Origin: Ectobius pallidus
Taxonomy: Eukaryota; Arthropoda; Insecta; Blattodea; Ectobiidae
Direction: 5' to 3'
DNA: 64,000 bases
NCBI GenBank assembly: GCA_964059195.1
Contig: CAXKWD010000008.1
Coordinates: 48,960,502-49,024,501, forward strand
In this document: one piece after another, positions 1 to 10,560 of the stretch
Position numbering within the stretch: the first letter of the stretch is position 1
How the letters are laid out: every line of letters starts with the position of its first letter
Notes under the pieces: generated by a model
Told to the model about the DNA's origin: nothing
Database searches by the model: none
The model's input: the letters and a program-made list of their open reading frames with translations, nothing else
Position numbers and translations under genes: made by a program

Positions 1-510
1 ATTTCTAGTCACAGCTCCGTTCTCGCTGTTCTGCCACTGGGTGTTCCATTCTTCAATGATGTGGGCCTTTACTACATTTTTTATATGCGAGATAGGGCAG
101 AGGGTGTAGCAAGGAATGAGGTTTGAATCTGCAGCCAGTTTGGCTAATTCATCCGCTCTCTCATTCCCTTCATCCCCAGAATGTCCACGAACCCAAGATA
201 GGCATATGTGACCAGGAAACTCTCTTAATAATCTGCGGATTTCATGAGCGATCGGGTGTACATTGTGTTTGTCATCTATGGCAAATATTGCTGATTTAGA
301 GTCACTGTGTATGCATATGTTATTACCTTTGTTGTTACACCACTTAATAGCTTCTCTTATAGCTATTAACTCTGCTTGAAAAATCGAACACTGGGACGAT
401 AACTTCAGTTGTTTCGTAAAGAATTCATCAGAGTTTGTATAAACTACAAACGCACTTCCTACTTTTGGACTCTTAGTTGAAGTGTCTATGGAACGGGAGC
501 CGTCTGTATA
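1..510 (-). pseudogene. RNase H domain of the R1-like element
   Basis: The minus-strand frame upstream of position 510 contains all the usual RNase H1 landmarks in order: YTDGSRS (first Asp), AELIAI (Glu), HSDSKSAI (second Asp) and WVRGHSGDEGNERADELAK (His and last Asp). It follows the RT of the same element but lies one frame away. The shift sits in a TATATA run at about 500-511, where slippage is an easy explanation. RNase H would remove the RNA strand during reverse transcription. About 60 further residues follow to the window edge, so the protein end is not visible. Confidence 0.8.
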
Positions 511-2573
511 TATATATCATACTGATGAGGGCAAATTTCTTCTGTTCCTCGCAAATGTTTAGAATACAGGGCAGGATGGCCCGTCATTATTTTATTAATT
601 GGTTTTTCTGGATGAAACTTTGAAAGGTATTCAGGAACTTCCCTATCTTTTTTTATGTTACTTATGCTAACCTTTCCTATTGCTGTTGAGAACAGGGGTT
701 CAATTCCTGCTACAATTAATGCAGCTTCAGTTGAAATAGTTCTGTATCCCTTTATTATTCTAAGCATGTATCCTCGTTGAATTTGGAAAAGTTTCTTTTT
801 GGCCCATGTCTTAGTGAGTGCTTCTACAAATGCTACAGCACCATAAAGAGCCAATGGCACCACTGCTCCGTGATATATTACTTTCATGATATCTTGATTT
901 AGACCCCAAGTAGGTCTTGTAGCAAACGACAGCTTCGTAAGCAGAACACTTGCCTTCTTTGCCATGTACTCAAAATGGTGATGAAACGTAAATTTATTGT
1001 CCAATATAACTCCTAAATAGTTTAATTGATCCACGTTACCTATCCTTACCCCATTCATTTCTAAATTGACTGGTTCCACTTTCAACCGTCTCGTGACCAT
1101 CAGTGATTTGGTTTTGTTTGGGTTGAAATTCAACTTGTTGGCTTCTCCCCACTTATGGATTATATAAAGTGCGGCATTAGCCTTGGTCTGTACGTTTAAT
1201 GTATTATCCGCTCTGACCACTAAGATGGCACCGTCAGCATATGCTAATAGTGTACACCCATTCGGTAAACATTGCTGTAGCAGCTCATCATATAAAATAA
1301 TCCAAAAACCAGGACTACACACCGAACCTTGTGGGCAGCCTTTGGTTATGTCCTTAGTTACAGTGCTGTTTCCTATTGTTAGTTCTATCCTGCGGTTTGT
1401 GAAATAATTCTGTATTAATTTGTACAGGTTACGTGGACATTCTTTTATTCGTAGCTGATAGAGTATTTTTGGCCACCAAGCATGGTTAAAGGCACTTGCA
1501 ACATCAAGAGAGATGACCAGGCCTAATTGCTTTGTTCTAAATGTCTCATGAATCCAGTCTACTACCTTACAAATCGCATCTTCAGTAGATTTTTGTGGTA
1601 GGAAGCCGAACTGATTTTCATTCAGTAAGTTGTTGCTAAGTAAGTGATACATTACACGATCTATGATAAGTTTTTTCTAAACACTTACCCAAAACAGGTA
1701 TTAAACTGATAGGTCTGAAGGACGATATGGTGTTTTGTCTGCAATTGGGCTTTGGTATTACTTTCACTACTGCAATTTTCCAACAATTTGGTAATACGCT
1801 TAATTCCAAACACTTGTTAAACATATCCACCATGAGCGAAGGAAAGCAATCGTGAACACTTTTTATTATATATTGGCAGTAATGTGATCTGCTCCTGGTG
1901 CTTTCCTATCGTTCTGCTTTGAAATAATATTTGCTACCTCTTCTAGGGTGAAGAGACAATCATCTGATGAGTTAACCTGCTCCTCAGTCAGTCTTCTAAT
2001 TTGTCTTTGTTCATCATTGTCAGCTGTGCCATCCGGGAAGAATGCTGCAGTCAAAGCTTCCGCGGTTTCTAGAGTGTTGTTAGTGAAGCCGTCTTCTGTT
2101 TCTATAGTCGATATGGTTTCGTTAAGATTTTCCGGTTTCCTAGAGTATTATATTATATTCCATGGATTATTTGAGGTCTGAGCTGAGCACAAACTCCTCC
2201 AGCTTTCTCTTTTAGCTTTTAAAATACTAAGTCTGTATTCGGCTTTAATTTGATTATGTGCAGCTTCATATTGTTCTCGAAGTACTGCGCATCGCGATCT
2301 TTTAAACCTTCTGTAGCTAGCTAGAACACGTTTCCGAATAATTGTCAAATTAGGGTTCCACCAGTAATTTTTTGCTGGCTTCTGTGAAAGTTTTGGTAAG
2401 TTTGAATCACATGTGCTAACTATTATTTCAGTCAAGCTTTGCACTACCTGATTTAATGTTTCTTCATTTTTAACTTCTTGCAGTAACGTAAATTGTTTTA
2501 GATTTCGGGAGATCCCATGTTGGAAATGTGACCACATCACATTCTTTGTTTTGTATACACGAGTTAGATGCAT
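486..2573 (-). pseudogene. Reverse transcriptase of the R1-like element, with catalytic change
   Basis: Three minus-strand frames make up one RT: the endonuclease-RT linker (2148-2573), RT motifs 0-1 with RKAPGADHITANI (1866-2054) and SFRPISLIPVLGKCLEK (1636-1833), and the palm and thumb (486-1652). The palm shows SLDVASAFNHAWW (motif A Asp kept) and KGCPQGSV (motif B), but the catalytic motif C reads YADG where YADD is expected. The second metal-binding Asp is therefore lost. Together with the frame breaks this makes it a dead copy. The enzyme would have copied the element RNA at a nicked chromosomal target. Confidence 0.8.
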
Positions 2574-2689
2574 TTTATGAGCATTATTAATTGTGCATAA
2601 TTATCTGCACATAGAATCCCTTTTTGATTTGTCGTCAAATCATTCTCCAGTTATGATGTCATTAAACGCAGAAGTAATATTCAGATAGA

Positions 2690-3692
2690 GTCCTCTCGTT
2701 CTTTGTAATAGACTAACAGATTGGGAGTATTTCCGAGATAACTTACAAGAAAGAATTACTTTGAAAATCAGTCTCAAAATATCTGAAGAAATAGAAGACG
2801 CAGTAAGCTATTTAACAAAGTCGATTCCATCTACTGCATGGGAAGCCACTCCAAATTTAAATCTAAATGTAAATCAGTACCCATTATGTGTTAAAGAAAA
2901 AAATTGAAAAACATCGTAAATTAAGAAGAATATGACAGAACCACAAATATCCTGAAGATAAAAGACGTTTCAACAGAGCTTCCCAAGAACTAGAAAGGCT
3001 CATACAAACAATGAAAAACCAAGAATATTTGGAAAATCTAATACCTCTAGAAGCTAGCGATTATTCTTTATGGAGAGCTACAAATAAATTTAAAATACCT
3101 ATAGACCCCATACCACCATTTAAGAAAGAAGATGGCACTTGGGCTGGAAGCTGTGATAAAAAGGCATTGTTATTTGTCAACCATTTATCACAAGTATTCC
3201 ATGTCGACCAATTATCACAAGTATTTCAGCCATTTCCTTCAATGGTACACGACGGTGACACTGAGATAGACCAATACCTTCAAGCCCCTTTCCAAAATAA
3301 TGTCTCCACCGATTCAGTCAGTATCTCCAAGAGAGGTCAGAAATACTATAGAAAATAACTTGAATCCTAATAAGGCCCCTGGTTATGATGTAATAACTGG
3401 TCGTATCTTGAAAGAACTGCCACATAAGGCTATGATTTTTATTGCATTCATACTTAATGGAATAATTAGGTCAGGATGCTATCCAGGAGATTGGAAAATA
3501 TCACAAATTATCCTCATTAATAAAGCAGGAGATTCTCCAAATGAAGTTAAATCTTACATACATATTAGTATATTGCCTGTTATTCCTAAATTGTTTGAGA
3601 AAATACTCCTGGCCAGACTTAAACCACTCCTAGCTGACATAATTCCCGACTATCTATTTGGAATTCAAGCACAGCACTCAACCATAGAATAA
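2690..3692 (+). pseudogene. Jockey-clade retrotransposon relic (linker and N-terminal RT)
   Basis: The plus strand encodes the endonuclease-RT linker and start of RT in the style of insect Jockey elements: TDWEYFRDNL, KHRKLRRI, SLWRATNKFK, KKEDGTWAGS, NKAPGYDVITGRILKELP, YPGDWKISQII and LFEKILLARLKPLL. The frame changes at about 3330, and scattered stops precede 3011. Similarity ends at about 3692 just after HSTIE, before the catalytic palm, so only about 1 kb remains. A short internal direct repeat at about 3183-3232 duplicates the LSQVF segment. No poly(A) tail or TSD was recognised. Confidence 0.75.
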
Positions 3693-4400
3693 GTTAGCCA
3701 AGATCTTTCCAGACGTCTGTCGTTTCTCGTAAATTCTAAGCAATCATGGCATCGTGACAATATCATTAATTTAATGACAGCGCTGCCAAGGTTAAACCAA
3801 GCCATATTCAAATTTGAGAAAACTTGTTTTAATAATAAATATTTATACATCCCTTACACTAGTAGAATCCCTCATGCTTCCCAGAATATTATGAAATAAA
3901 TCACTCATACCAATAGGGGGAACATGAACATCTGAAAATATGCTCTGAAATATGTGTAGAAATCAGGGGGCGTATCCCACTGCAATATGTTTTAACAATT
4001 GGAAATTTCCATGAATTCACAGAGCTAACTTACACAACCAGTTTACCCTTACGCAAACGTCTACAATAACTGTTCCATTGGCAAGAAAACACTAAATTTC
4101 TGCAAGTAATTAAACAGATAGCTATACGAGCCTACGAACGACATTATGTATGTTTCATCTTACTCAGAGAGGAAGTTACACAATTGATTTGAATGTATGC
4201 TTAAGGCATATCTAGAACATAATTTTGGTCAGAAAGGTATGGTACTTACAGCACATTGGACAGGTTCCCAGACGATACATCTCACTCACAGAACCAACGG
4301 TAACTAACTCGGCCGCCACCTAACGTCAAGCCACCTGAACACACCACAGGAGCGCCATCTTCAGGGACACCAGAAAAAAAGAACCACGGTGGGCGGAACA
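3693..4400. other. No gene recognised
   Basis: This stretch lies between two retrotransposon relics. Only short frames are present and none resembles a known protein family. I see no inverted repeat, tandem array or tRNA-like sequence here. Confidence 0.5.
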
Positions 4401-4404
4401 CAAA

Positions 4405-4745
4405 AAGGTAGGGAAAGCAGCGGCATTCTTAAATATCGCTGCACTATATTGCCGACTTCGATCTCGAGATTACGTTGTCATTCAATCTTATGGTGGGGCA
4501 CCTCTTCAATTTTCCTTTCAAAACAACGTATGTGGTTTTATTTGCCGCAATACTTAGTTTTGCCTCACTGCACTACTCATCTACAGCCCTCAATGCAGAG
4601 TTTGCCTATTCTTCAAGTTCCCTCCTACTATTGCCCTGAACTAGGATGAGAAGATCGTCTGCGTAAGCTACGCAGCTGCGCCCTAAGACCGAGCCCTGAG
4701 GACAGCCTTTTGTAATCCTTTTACTCAATAGGAAAAGGAAGCTAT
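4405..4745 (-). pseudogene. Second R1-like RT relic with internal deletion
   Basis: The minus strand reads KRITKGCPQGSVLG, then directly RSCVAYADDLLILVQG, and further on SIAANKTTYVVLKGKLKR. These are RT motif B, motif C and the following thumb segment as seen in R1-type elements. About 20 residues between motifs B and C are missing and three stop codons interrupt the frame. Here the YADD motif is intact, unlike the copy at 486-1652, so this is a different and older insertion. Both sides are truncated. Confidence 0.7.
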
Positions 4746-5360
4746 GTGAGCGCAGTATTATAATTGCATAATGTGCCCCTTACAGGTCACTATTACATAT
4801 GTCGGAAGCTTAGAACATATGATTTATGAAGTAGATCGGGTTTCGACCATTTATGCCAAATCTGTGACGCTACTGTTTGACCTTTATGACTGGGCACCCA
4901 TTATTCCCATAATGGAACTCTGAACAGATTAATAGCAATTACTGGGAAGAGCTAGGAAATCATTAAACTACACAAAAGAACTGGTATTTCATAGAACAAT
5001 TTTATTAATAAATTTAACATTGGAATATAGAATGTGAAAAGATATATTCTCTCTGTTAAAATGACAACCTTCAATCTATGTACAACTTTATTCATAAATT
5101 TAACATTTAGAATGTATGATGTGAAAAGATATATTCTTTCTGTTAAAACAGAGTGCAAAGTGCAATAAAGCCCAATAATTTAAGTAATGTAAGCTTTCTT
5201 AATAACCCTCTTAACTTAAAACTTGCCTTAAAGTTAATCACCCTGTATTTAATAATAAATAGTGCCTATTTTAAATCATCCTGTATCTAATAGTGAATTT
5301 TTCCAAGTGACTAGAAAAACCAGAAATATTTGAGGTCCAAATAGATATGAACCCATAAAA
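4746..5360. repeat. Unassigned AT-rich DNA with a small tandem duplication
   Basis: Segments at about 4997-5065 and 5080-5150 are imperfect direct copies about 82 bp apart, each ending in a shared block around gtgaaaagatatattct. The rest has no recognisable gene. Confidence 0.5.
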
Positions 5361-5362
5361 TC

Positions 5363-5818
5363 ATGTTAATCCCTCAATTGAACCTTAAGTCTTTTTTCTA
5401 TATGCATTCGGCTCTTCTATTAAAATTTTGCATACAGATTTCACTCTCTATCATACTATTACGTGATAACTGCCAAAACTTTAATTATTGTCTGAACGCA
5501 GGAGAACATGAGAAAGCTAATGAAACGAACGGACGTGAAAATACTGACAGACAAGACATGACGACAAAAAATTTGAATATGAAAAGTTACATGGTGAATG
5601 GCGTAATTTCAAGATCCAAAAGTAGAAACCGGCATCATAACTTACTATTGAACTTTACAAATACCAAACGAAATTTAGATAGCCAAAAATTGGGTGAGCA
5701 CAGAATGAAGAATAATTTGTTAAATGAATTTAAAGTAGAAAAGAAACGGTCTCACCCAAAAACGCCGTGGAGAACAGTCATCGTCTTCACGGCAGAAGCG
5801 CCCACCAGAATCACTTGA
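5363..5818 (+). CDS. Unrecognised 151-codon open frame, doubtful gene
   Basis: I do not recognise this frame. Its first 30 or so residues are hydrophobic (LLLKFCIQISLSIILL) and could act as a signal or membrane segment. The rest is polar, basic and rich in Asn, Lys and Arg, with several di-basic sites. A weak splice-acceptor-like run precedes position 5502, so an exon beginning there is conceivable. There is no neighbouring exon, promoter or family motif to support it. It could be a chance frame in AT-rich DNA. Confidence 0.15.
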   Translation: MLIPQLNLKSFFYMHSALLLKFCIQISLSIILLRDNCQNFNYCLNAGEHEKANETNGRENTDRQDMTTKNLNMKSYMVNGVISRSKSRNRHHNLLLNFTNTKRNLDSQKLGEHRMKNNLLNEFKVEKKRSHPKTPWRTVIVFTAEAPTRIT

Positions 5819-7157
5819 ACTTAGTTTACATGTTATCCTCACAAACACATGATCCCAACTGTCGTCACGTACCACCGCTCTCACCTCCCTTGCGTTCCTA
5901 ACGATGGCAGCGCGGTCGGGGACTACTTTAATGAATACGCTAAACCCCGCTGTTTTAGGTGGGCGCATTTACTGTTTTTACATTATTTAGAGTTAATTTG
6001 CAGCTGGCTAATTTACAAATGTTTTTTTAATCCGATTGAGCGGTATTCACGGCTCAATAAGAAGACGAAAACCATCACTTGTACCCGCCCTAAGGGATTA
6101 GTGGAAGGAACATAGGGAAACCACCTCAGGAAAACTAACCTACAATAAAAACGAGCCCTTCCCAGAGGTCATTGTGAAATTCCAGGCGGAACACAGGAAA
6201 TTGACCCGTGGTTTCTTCTGATAACAAATAATATTTACAGCTAAAAGGTACATAAATCATGAACATCAAATAATTTGCACACAAGTAAACCCTGCCCTGA
6301 AAATAAAACAATTTTACAGGACAACTGGCACAGTATATTATTTTATTGTCATCAAGGACACGCATTATTTTATAATTGATAAAAACTGATATTCTTTAAA
6401 ACACTAAAATAATAGGACGGTTCCCAGGCGAAAATGATAATCTGATTTCATTAAAAAGACAATATACAAGCACTGGGACCGAAATATAATTTTTAAAATA
6501 GTTTTGAATGGAGATAAACCTAAATCAAAACAGTTTGAACCTCTCCACGATCAAACTACGGAAACCACCAATGGCCAATAAGGGAGCAGTTGCCAGGCTG
6601 TGTATTTACCAAAATGAGAAAGGACTTCAAATAATATTAAAACATTCAAAGGAGAAAACACAGTTTGGGTTTGTACGGAAGCAAATGGGAAAGCGGGAAA
6701 ATGGGATGGCGGGAAACAAGCTTTGCTTGGCGCGCTCACGCCAAAGCCAAAATAATGGGAAACGAAGATAAAGGAAACTGGGCCTAAGATAGACGCAGGG
6801 AGCAAATAATAATGATACTACAACAACCTACACCAAATCGCAACACTACTAGCAGGGTTACTGAATTACTATACTAAGCCTGTGGCGGGAATTGGAGGAA
6901 TGCCATTACGGCGGGAAAGGAACAGACGCAGAACACATAATACCACAATTATAATTACTTACGTGCTACCCAGCTTGCAACAACTCACTACAGACATGCA
7001 GATACAAACCCAAAATCATGAGAATAATATACAAGAATAATACGTCAGTTAAACTCGCACAAAGTCATAACCAAACACAAGCCAGAACGGCAACGATTTC
7101 CCCGGGAGGCGGCCATTGTTGATTACCCAGAGAGTCTTCCTTCCAGTTTAGAAGTCG
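5819..7157. other. No gene recognised; cluster of GCGGGAA motifs
   Basis: Only short frames occur. Four copies of a GCGGGAA core lie at about 6693, 6709, 6895 and 6911, which is dense for such AT-rich DNA. No mobile-element protein is visible. Confidence 0.4.
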
Positions 7158-7165
7158 GTAAAAAC

Positions 7166-7210
7166 CATTGAGCTCTATTACATACATTACATTATATATT
7201 GAGATCACTG
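7166..7210. mobile_element. 45-bp minimal copy of the THAP-bearing transposon
   Basis: The 45 bp begin CATTGAGCTCTATTACATAC and end TTATATATTGAGATCACTG. These match both ends of the 1.7-kb element at 32597-34320, and almost nothing lies between them. It is flanked by a perfect 8-bp duplication, gtaaaaac, at 7158-7165 and 7211-7218. The terminal ten bases (CATTGAGCTC and CAGTGATCTC) form an imperfect inverted repeat. It is therefore either an insertion of an extreme internal-deletion derivative, or a longer copy that later lost its middle. Confidence 0.8.
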
Positions 7211-7539
7211 GTAAAAACAGAGCAGGGAGAAGAGAAACTGTAAGCCGGCGCGCTCTATTGAGAATACGTAGAACCATCAGGGGCAGATTACAATAATAAT
7301 ATTTACTGCTTAATATTTTGAGACAAATAAATATATTTTAGAGACAAGGCCGGAACAAAATAAATTAAAGAATTCTTCAGAATAATTTAGAGCAACTATT
7401 TAGGCTTAATTATCAATATTAATCACATTACTTCTGTTAAAAACAGAGCGCTCTTTTGGCGGCCAGCTGAATTATGGTTGCTCCAGTAGCAGCCATCAGA
7501 ACAACTTCGACATTACCTTTGTGTTACAGCACACACTCA

Positions 7540-7930
7540 AAACGGTCCTTACAGGTTTCGTCGCGGGCCAAGTGTGGGTCGCGGTAAGAAAAAGTTATAT
7601 GAGCAGGCCCTACTGTAGTATCACAAGAAGCCGAAGCTGCCCTTAAAGAAGGCCTCAACGGAGTTTGTTGCGAGCAATCCACGGGTTGCGGAAAGAGTAC
7701 AGTGCTATCATAGCGTGGCCTACCGTTGGTGTAACACTCCCCTGGTTTTTGTCGACAAATATATACGGGTTGCGAAAAGAGTACAGTAATATCATTGCGT
7801 AAGAAGTTTAAAGTATCCCTAAAGATGTCCGACCATGGGTATAACAATCCCCTGGGTTTTGTCGCGAGCCATACACGGGTTGCGGAAAAACGTACAGTAA
7901 TATTATACGTAAGAAGATGAAACTACCCAT
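7540..7930. repeat. About 95-bp tandem repeat, first block
   Basis: Imperfect units recur with landmarks cacgggttgcggaaagagta, cagtaatattat, aagaagatgaaact and ccctggtttttgtcgcgag. About four units are visible. The same family resumes at 14725-14818 and 17820-18165 in the same orientation, so the blocks are probably one array split by later insertions. Confidence 0.7.
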
Positions 7931-8137
7931 AAGGCGGGCCATACACGCTACGGTATACCGGTGAGGTTTACCTGTACAGGTAAACCGGAGCGTGTGTGCC
8001 AGCCGCTGCAGGCCAAACTGCACAGGCGTAGCGACCTGCACAGACGACCGGAGAAGAATCGAAATTCAATTCTTTCTACCTGCGCAGGCGTGTAGACCTG
8101 AGCGTGTGTGTGAGTCACTCCGGCACGCCTGTACAGT

Positions 8138-9890
8138 AAACTCAGTCGAGAGATGGCTTTAGTCGGTTTGTTAGTGGCCATGAAGTGTAATGCTGCGTAT
8201 AGATATGCGCTCTGCTCCGCACTCGTGCCGCTCGCGTGCTACACATTGAAATTATTTTCACAGCGCTCCTCCCGCGTTCCATAGGAAAGCGACAAACCTA
8301 CTGCGAACCACTAGCTTTCATCATTAGGCCTAATATTTTGTGTGTTATCTTGCTAATATGTTCAACACTACCGTGCTAGGCAAAAAAGCCTTAATTCCAA
8401 TTTTTGCCGAAAATGAGTTACATGCATATCCACCATGTACATGTTGTTCAAAATCTACTGAAATAATAAAATCACAGATTTTACATCCCTAAGCCCTTTT
8501 TGAGGGCTATCTAAAATGTATCAACTCCAAAAATCCCTTTAGGCAAGCCTACAGGCTGAGGTAGATTTCAAAGTGCTTTCGGTTTAATTTACTGTCGCTG
8601 CGTAGCACTCTTCTTCTTTAACCTTGGCATGACAAACCCGCAATAATAATTGCAAAAAAGAGGAAAGAGCACTTTTTCAAACATTCAAATCTCGCCTTAA
8701 ATGAGAGCTATCGAGAAACTAGTTATTGATTTGTAGAGTACTCATCAAGACCTTTTCAATGATACCCCACAAGACGTGGTTTCAAAAATTTCGAATTTCC
8801 ATCCCCCACCCCCACTCGTACCCCCAAAACCCCCGAATCGTTGGTGTCACTGTGAACTCCATAGGGAGTACTCTAATTTCTTTGAACAAAGTTTCCCTCT
8901 ATACTGCATAGGGGCCAAGATCCCCCTCCCGCGACATCCCCCTTGGGCAAATTTTGCTCATTAACGAATATGTTTGAACTATTGGACCTAGAAATAACAT
9001 AATACAATTTGGTTCAAATATCTGCAAAATTACGGCCGCTTGCGTGTAAAGATACACTGTATATATACTGTATATAAAAATTTGAGCGGGCGGTGGTTTC
9101 ATACTGAGAGAAGCATGAAACGTAAAGATAGGAAAGAATTTTTCTAAAATCATGACATGGTATCGATTGCAATAGGTAGATTTTTCTTCGAAATCTACCT
9201 AAAAAACCATCCCATATCTGAAAGAAAAATATAAAGATCAGCAAAAACATAAAACATTTGTTGTCTAGTGTTTTATGCCCAGGGTATTATTTACAAGGAT
9301 ATTGTGCATTTCCTTTGTAGGTTTGTGAGAATATAGTTAACACTCCAATGTAAATTGTATTTAGAATTTTTAAATTTATAAAGAGATGATAGCATAAATG
9401 GGCTATTTTGATTGGATGTTAGCAGTTTATGATTTTTCAAGATCGGATGGATCCAATCAGTGATATTATCTTCATTGTTCGAATGTACTTTTAACCCTTC
9501 AAGTCTGACATTTAATTGTTGTTAAGGTGTTGTTGCAGGTGTTAAGCTTGAGGAGCGCAGGAGGAGCGCGAGCGGCACGCGAGCGGAGCGGAGCGCAACT
9601 ACCAAAAACACGTCCCAATGTGAAATCAGTAATCCTTTGTGTTCGTCGAAAAAACCGACAGGGGACGGATCGCGGCGAGCGGCACGCGAGCGGTTCGCGT
9701 GCACCTCAAAATGCCGTATACCAATCTGCCTTCCGAGTGGCACGCGTGCGGAGCAGAGCGCAAGAGGAGCGCAGATGTACCCTATACGTACCCATAGACA
9801 CAAATGTTATTTATTACATTTTCAAAAAACTAACAAGTATCTAGAACGGAAAGCATCAGGGTCGATCTTTATGTCCAATGCCTTACTGTG
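8138..9890. other. Unassigned DNA with GC-rich inverted segments
   Basis: Segments at about 8195-8245 and 9720-9785 are inverted copies sharing tgcgctctgctccgcac and cgtatag. The stretch 9545-9775 is very GC-rich with repeated gcgagcggagcg. Together they may be the ends of an unclassified non-autonomous transposon of about 1.6 kb. Open frames on both strands at 9522-9844 follow from this low-complexity GC-rich sequence and are not considered genes. Confidence 0.35.
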
Positions 9891-9892
9891 AA

Positions 9893-10115
9893 ATAATAAT
9901 AATAATAATAATAACTTGGGGTTTGTATTGTTTCCTCAATCTCAAAGGCAAAAATGCAGGATACATTGAGATAGAGCCGAACAATAGAAGCAAATGCTGC
10001 ACGAATGAGTTATTATAAGAGTTTACTGGTAAATTTGGGTGGTAACGAGGTTTGATTTAAACCCAGGATCTCTTCCCTATTACCCTATACCACCTCGCTC
10101 TAATTGATTTTGGTG
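9893..10115 (-). repeat. Possible tRNA-derived SINE
   Basis: On the minus strand a box-B-like GGGTTTAAATC (complement of 10053-10063) is preceded by a box-A-like TGGTATAGGG. The other end of the segment is a short (AAT)n run at 9893-9913 that could be its tail. The spacing is compatible with a tRNA-headed SINE of about 220 bp. No second copy was found in the window. Confidence 0.35.
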
Positions 10116-10560
10116 TGTTCATTACGACTGTGGTAAACTGACTACATTTCACAACAATATCTAGATTATAGTATTCTTGTCACTATGGGCAACAAAAGGA
10201 CATTATTCATATTTTAATAAAAATGTATGTTCTGAAATTCACATTTCAGTCAAGTTATTTTGTTTTTATCTTGATACCTATTCATTTTATAAAGAAATGT
10301 ATAAAACAAAAAAAAAGTTCTTTATAATCTTCTCTACAACTTGACTGTGGTAGGTTTTCATGTATCGCCTACTGTAATGGAGATAATCTAGAAAAATTGA
10401 AAATCGATACGAGTCAAGTCATTTTTGCAGAGAAATGGATCTAGCTATTTTATTAGCCACAGATATTAGAGTTTCCAATTTTACATTTTTATTAAAAACG
10501 TTAGAGCCAATTTTTATAAAATCAAAAGTTTAAAAAACGTTTTCATGAAAGTCCCCTTAT
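10116..10560. other. No gene recognised
   Basis: AT-rich sequence between the possible SINE and the foldback-like element. No repeat structure or coding signal is seen. Confidence 0.4.

Larger units (their letters stand above)
1..2580 (-). mobile_element. R1-clade-like non-LTR retrotransposon, degraded, continues beyond left edge
   Basis: Translation of the minus strand gives, in element order, an endonuclease-RT linker, a reverse transcriptase and an RNase H domain, the arrangement of the R1/I/LOA groups. R1-like signatures are the RT phrases AFNHAWWPKIL and KGCPQGSVCSP. The 5' side stops at about 2580 with no endonuclease domain visible, so the copy looks 5'-truncated. The 3' end lies outside the window. 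Several frame changes (about 505, 1650 and 1850-2150) show it is inactive. The clade assignment is inferred from motif style. Confidence 0.8.

Noticed and set aside
9522..9891. Arg/Ala-rich frames on both strands
   Set aside because: Low-complexity GC-rich repeat (gcgagcggagcg); simultaneous open frames on both strands argue against coding.
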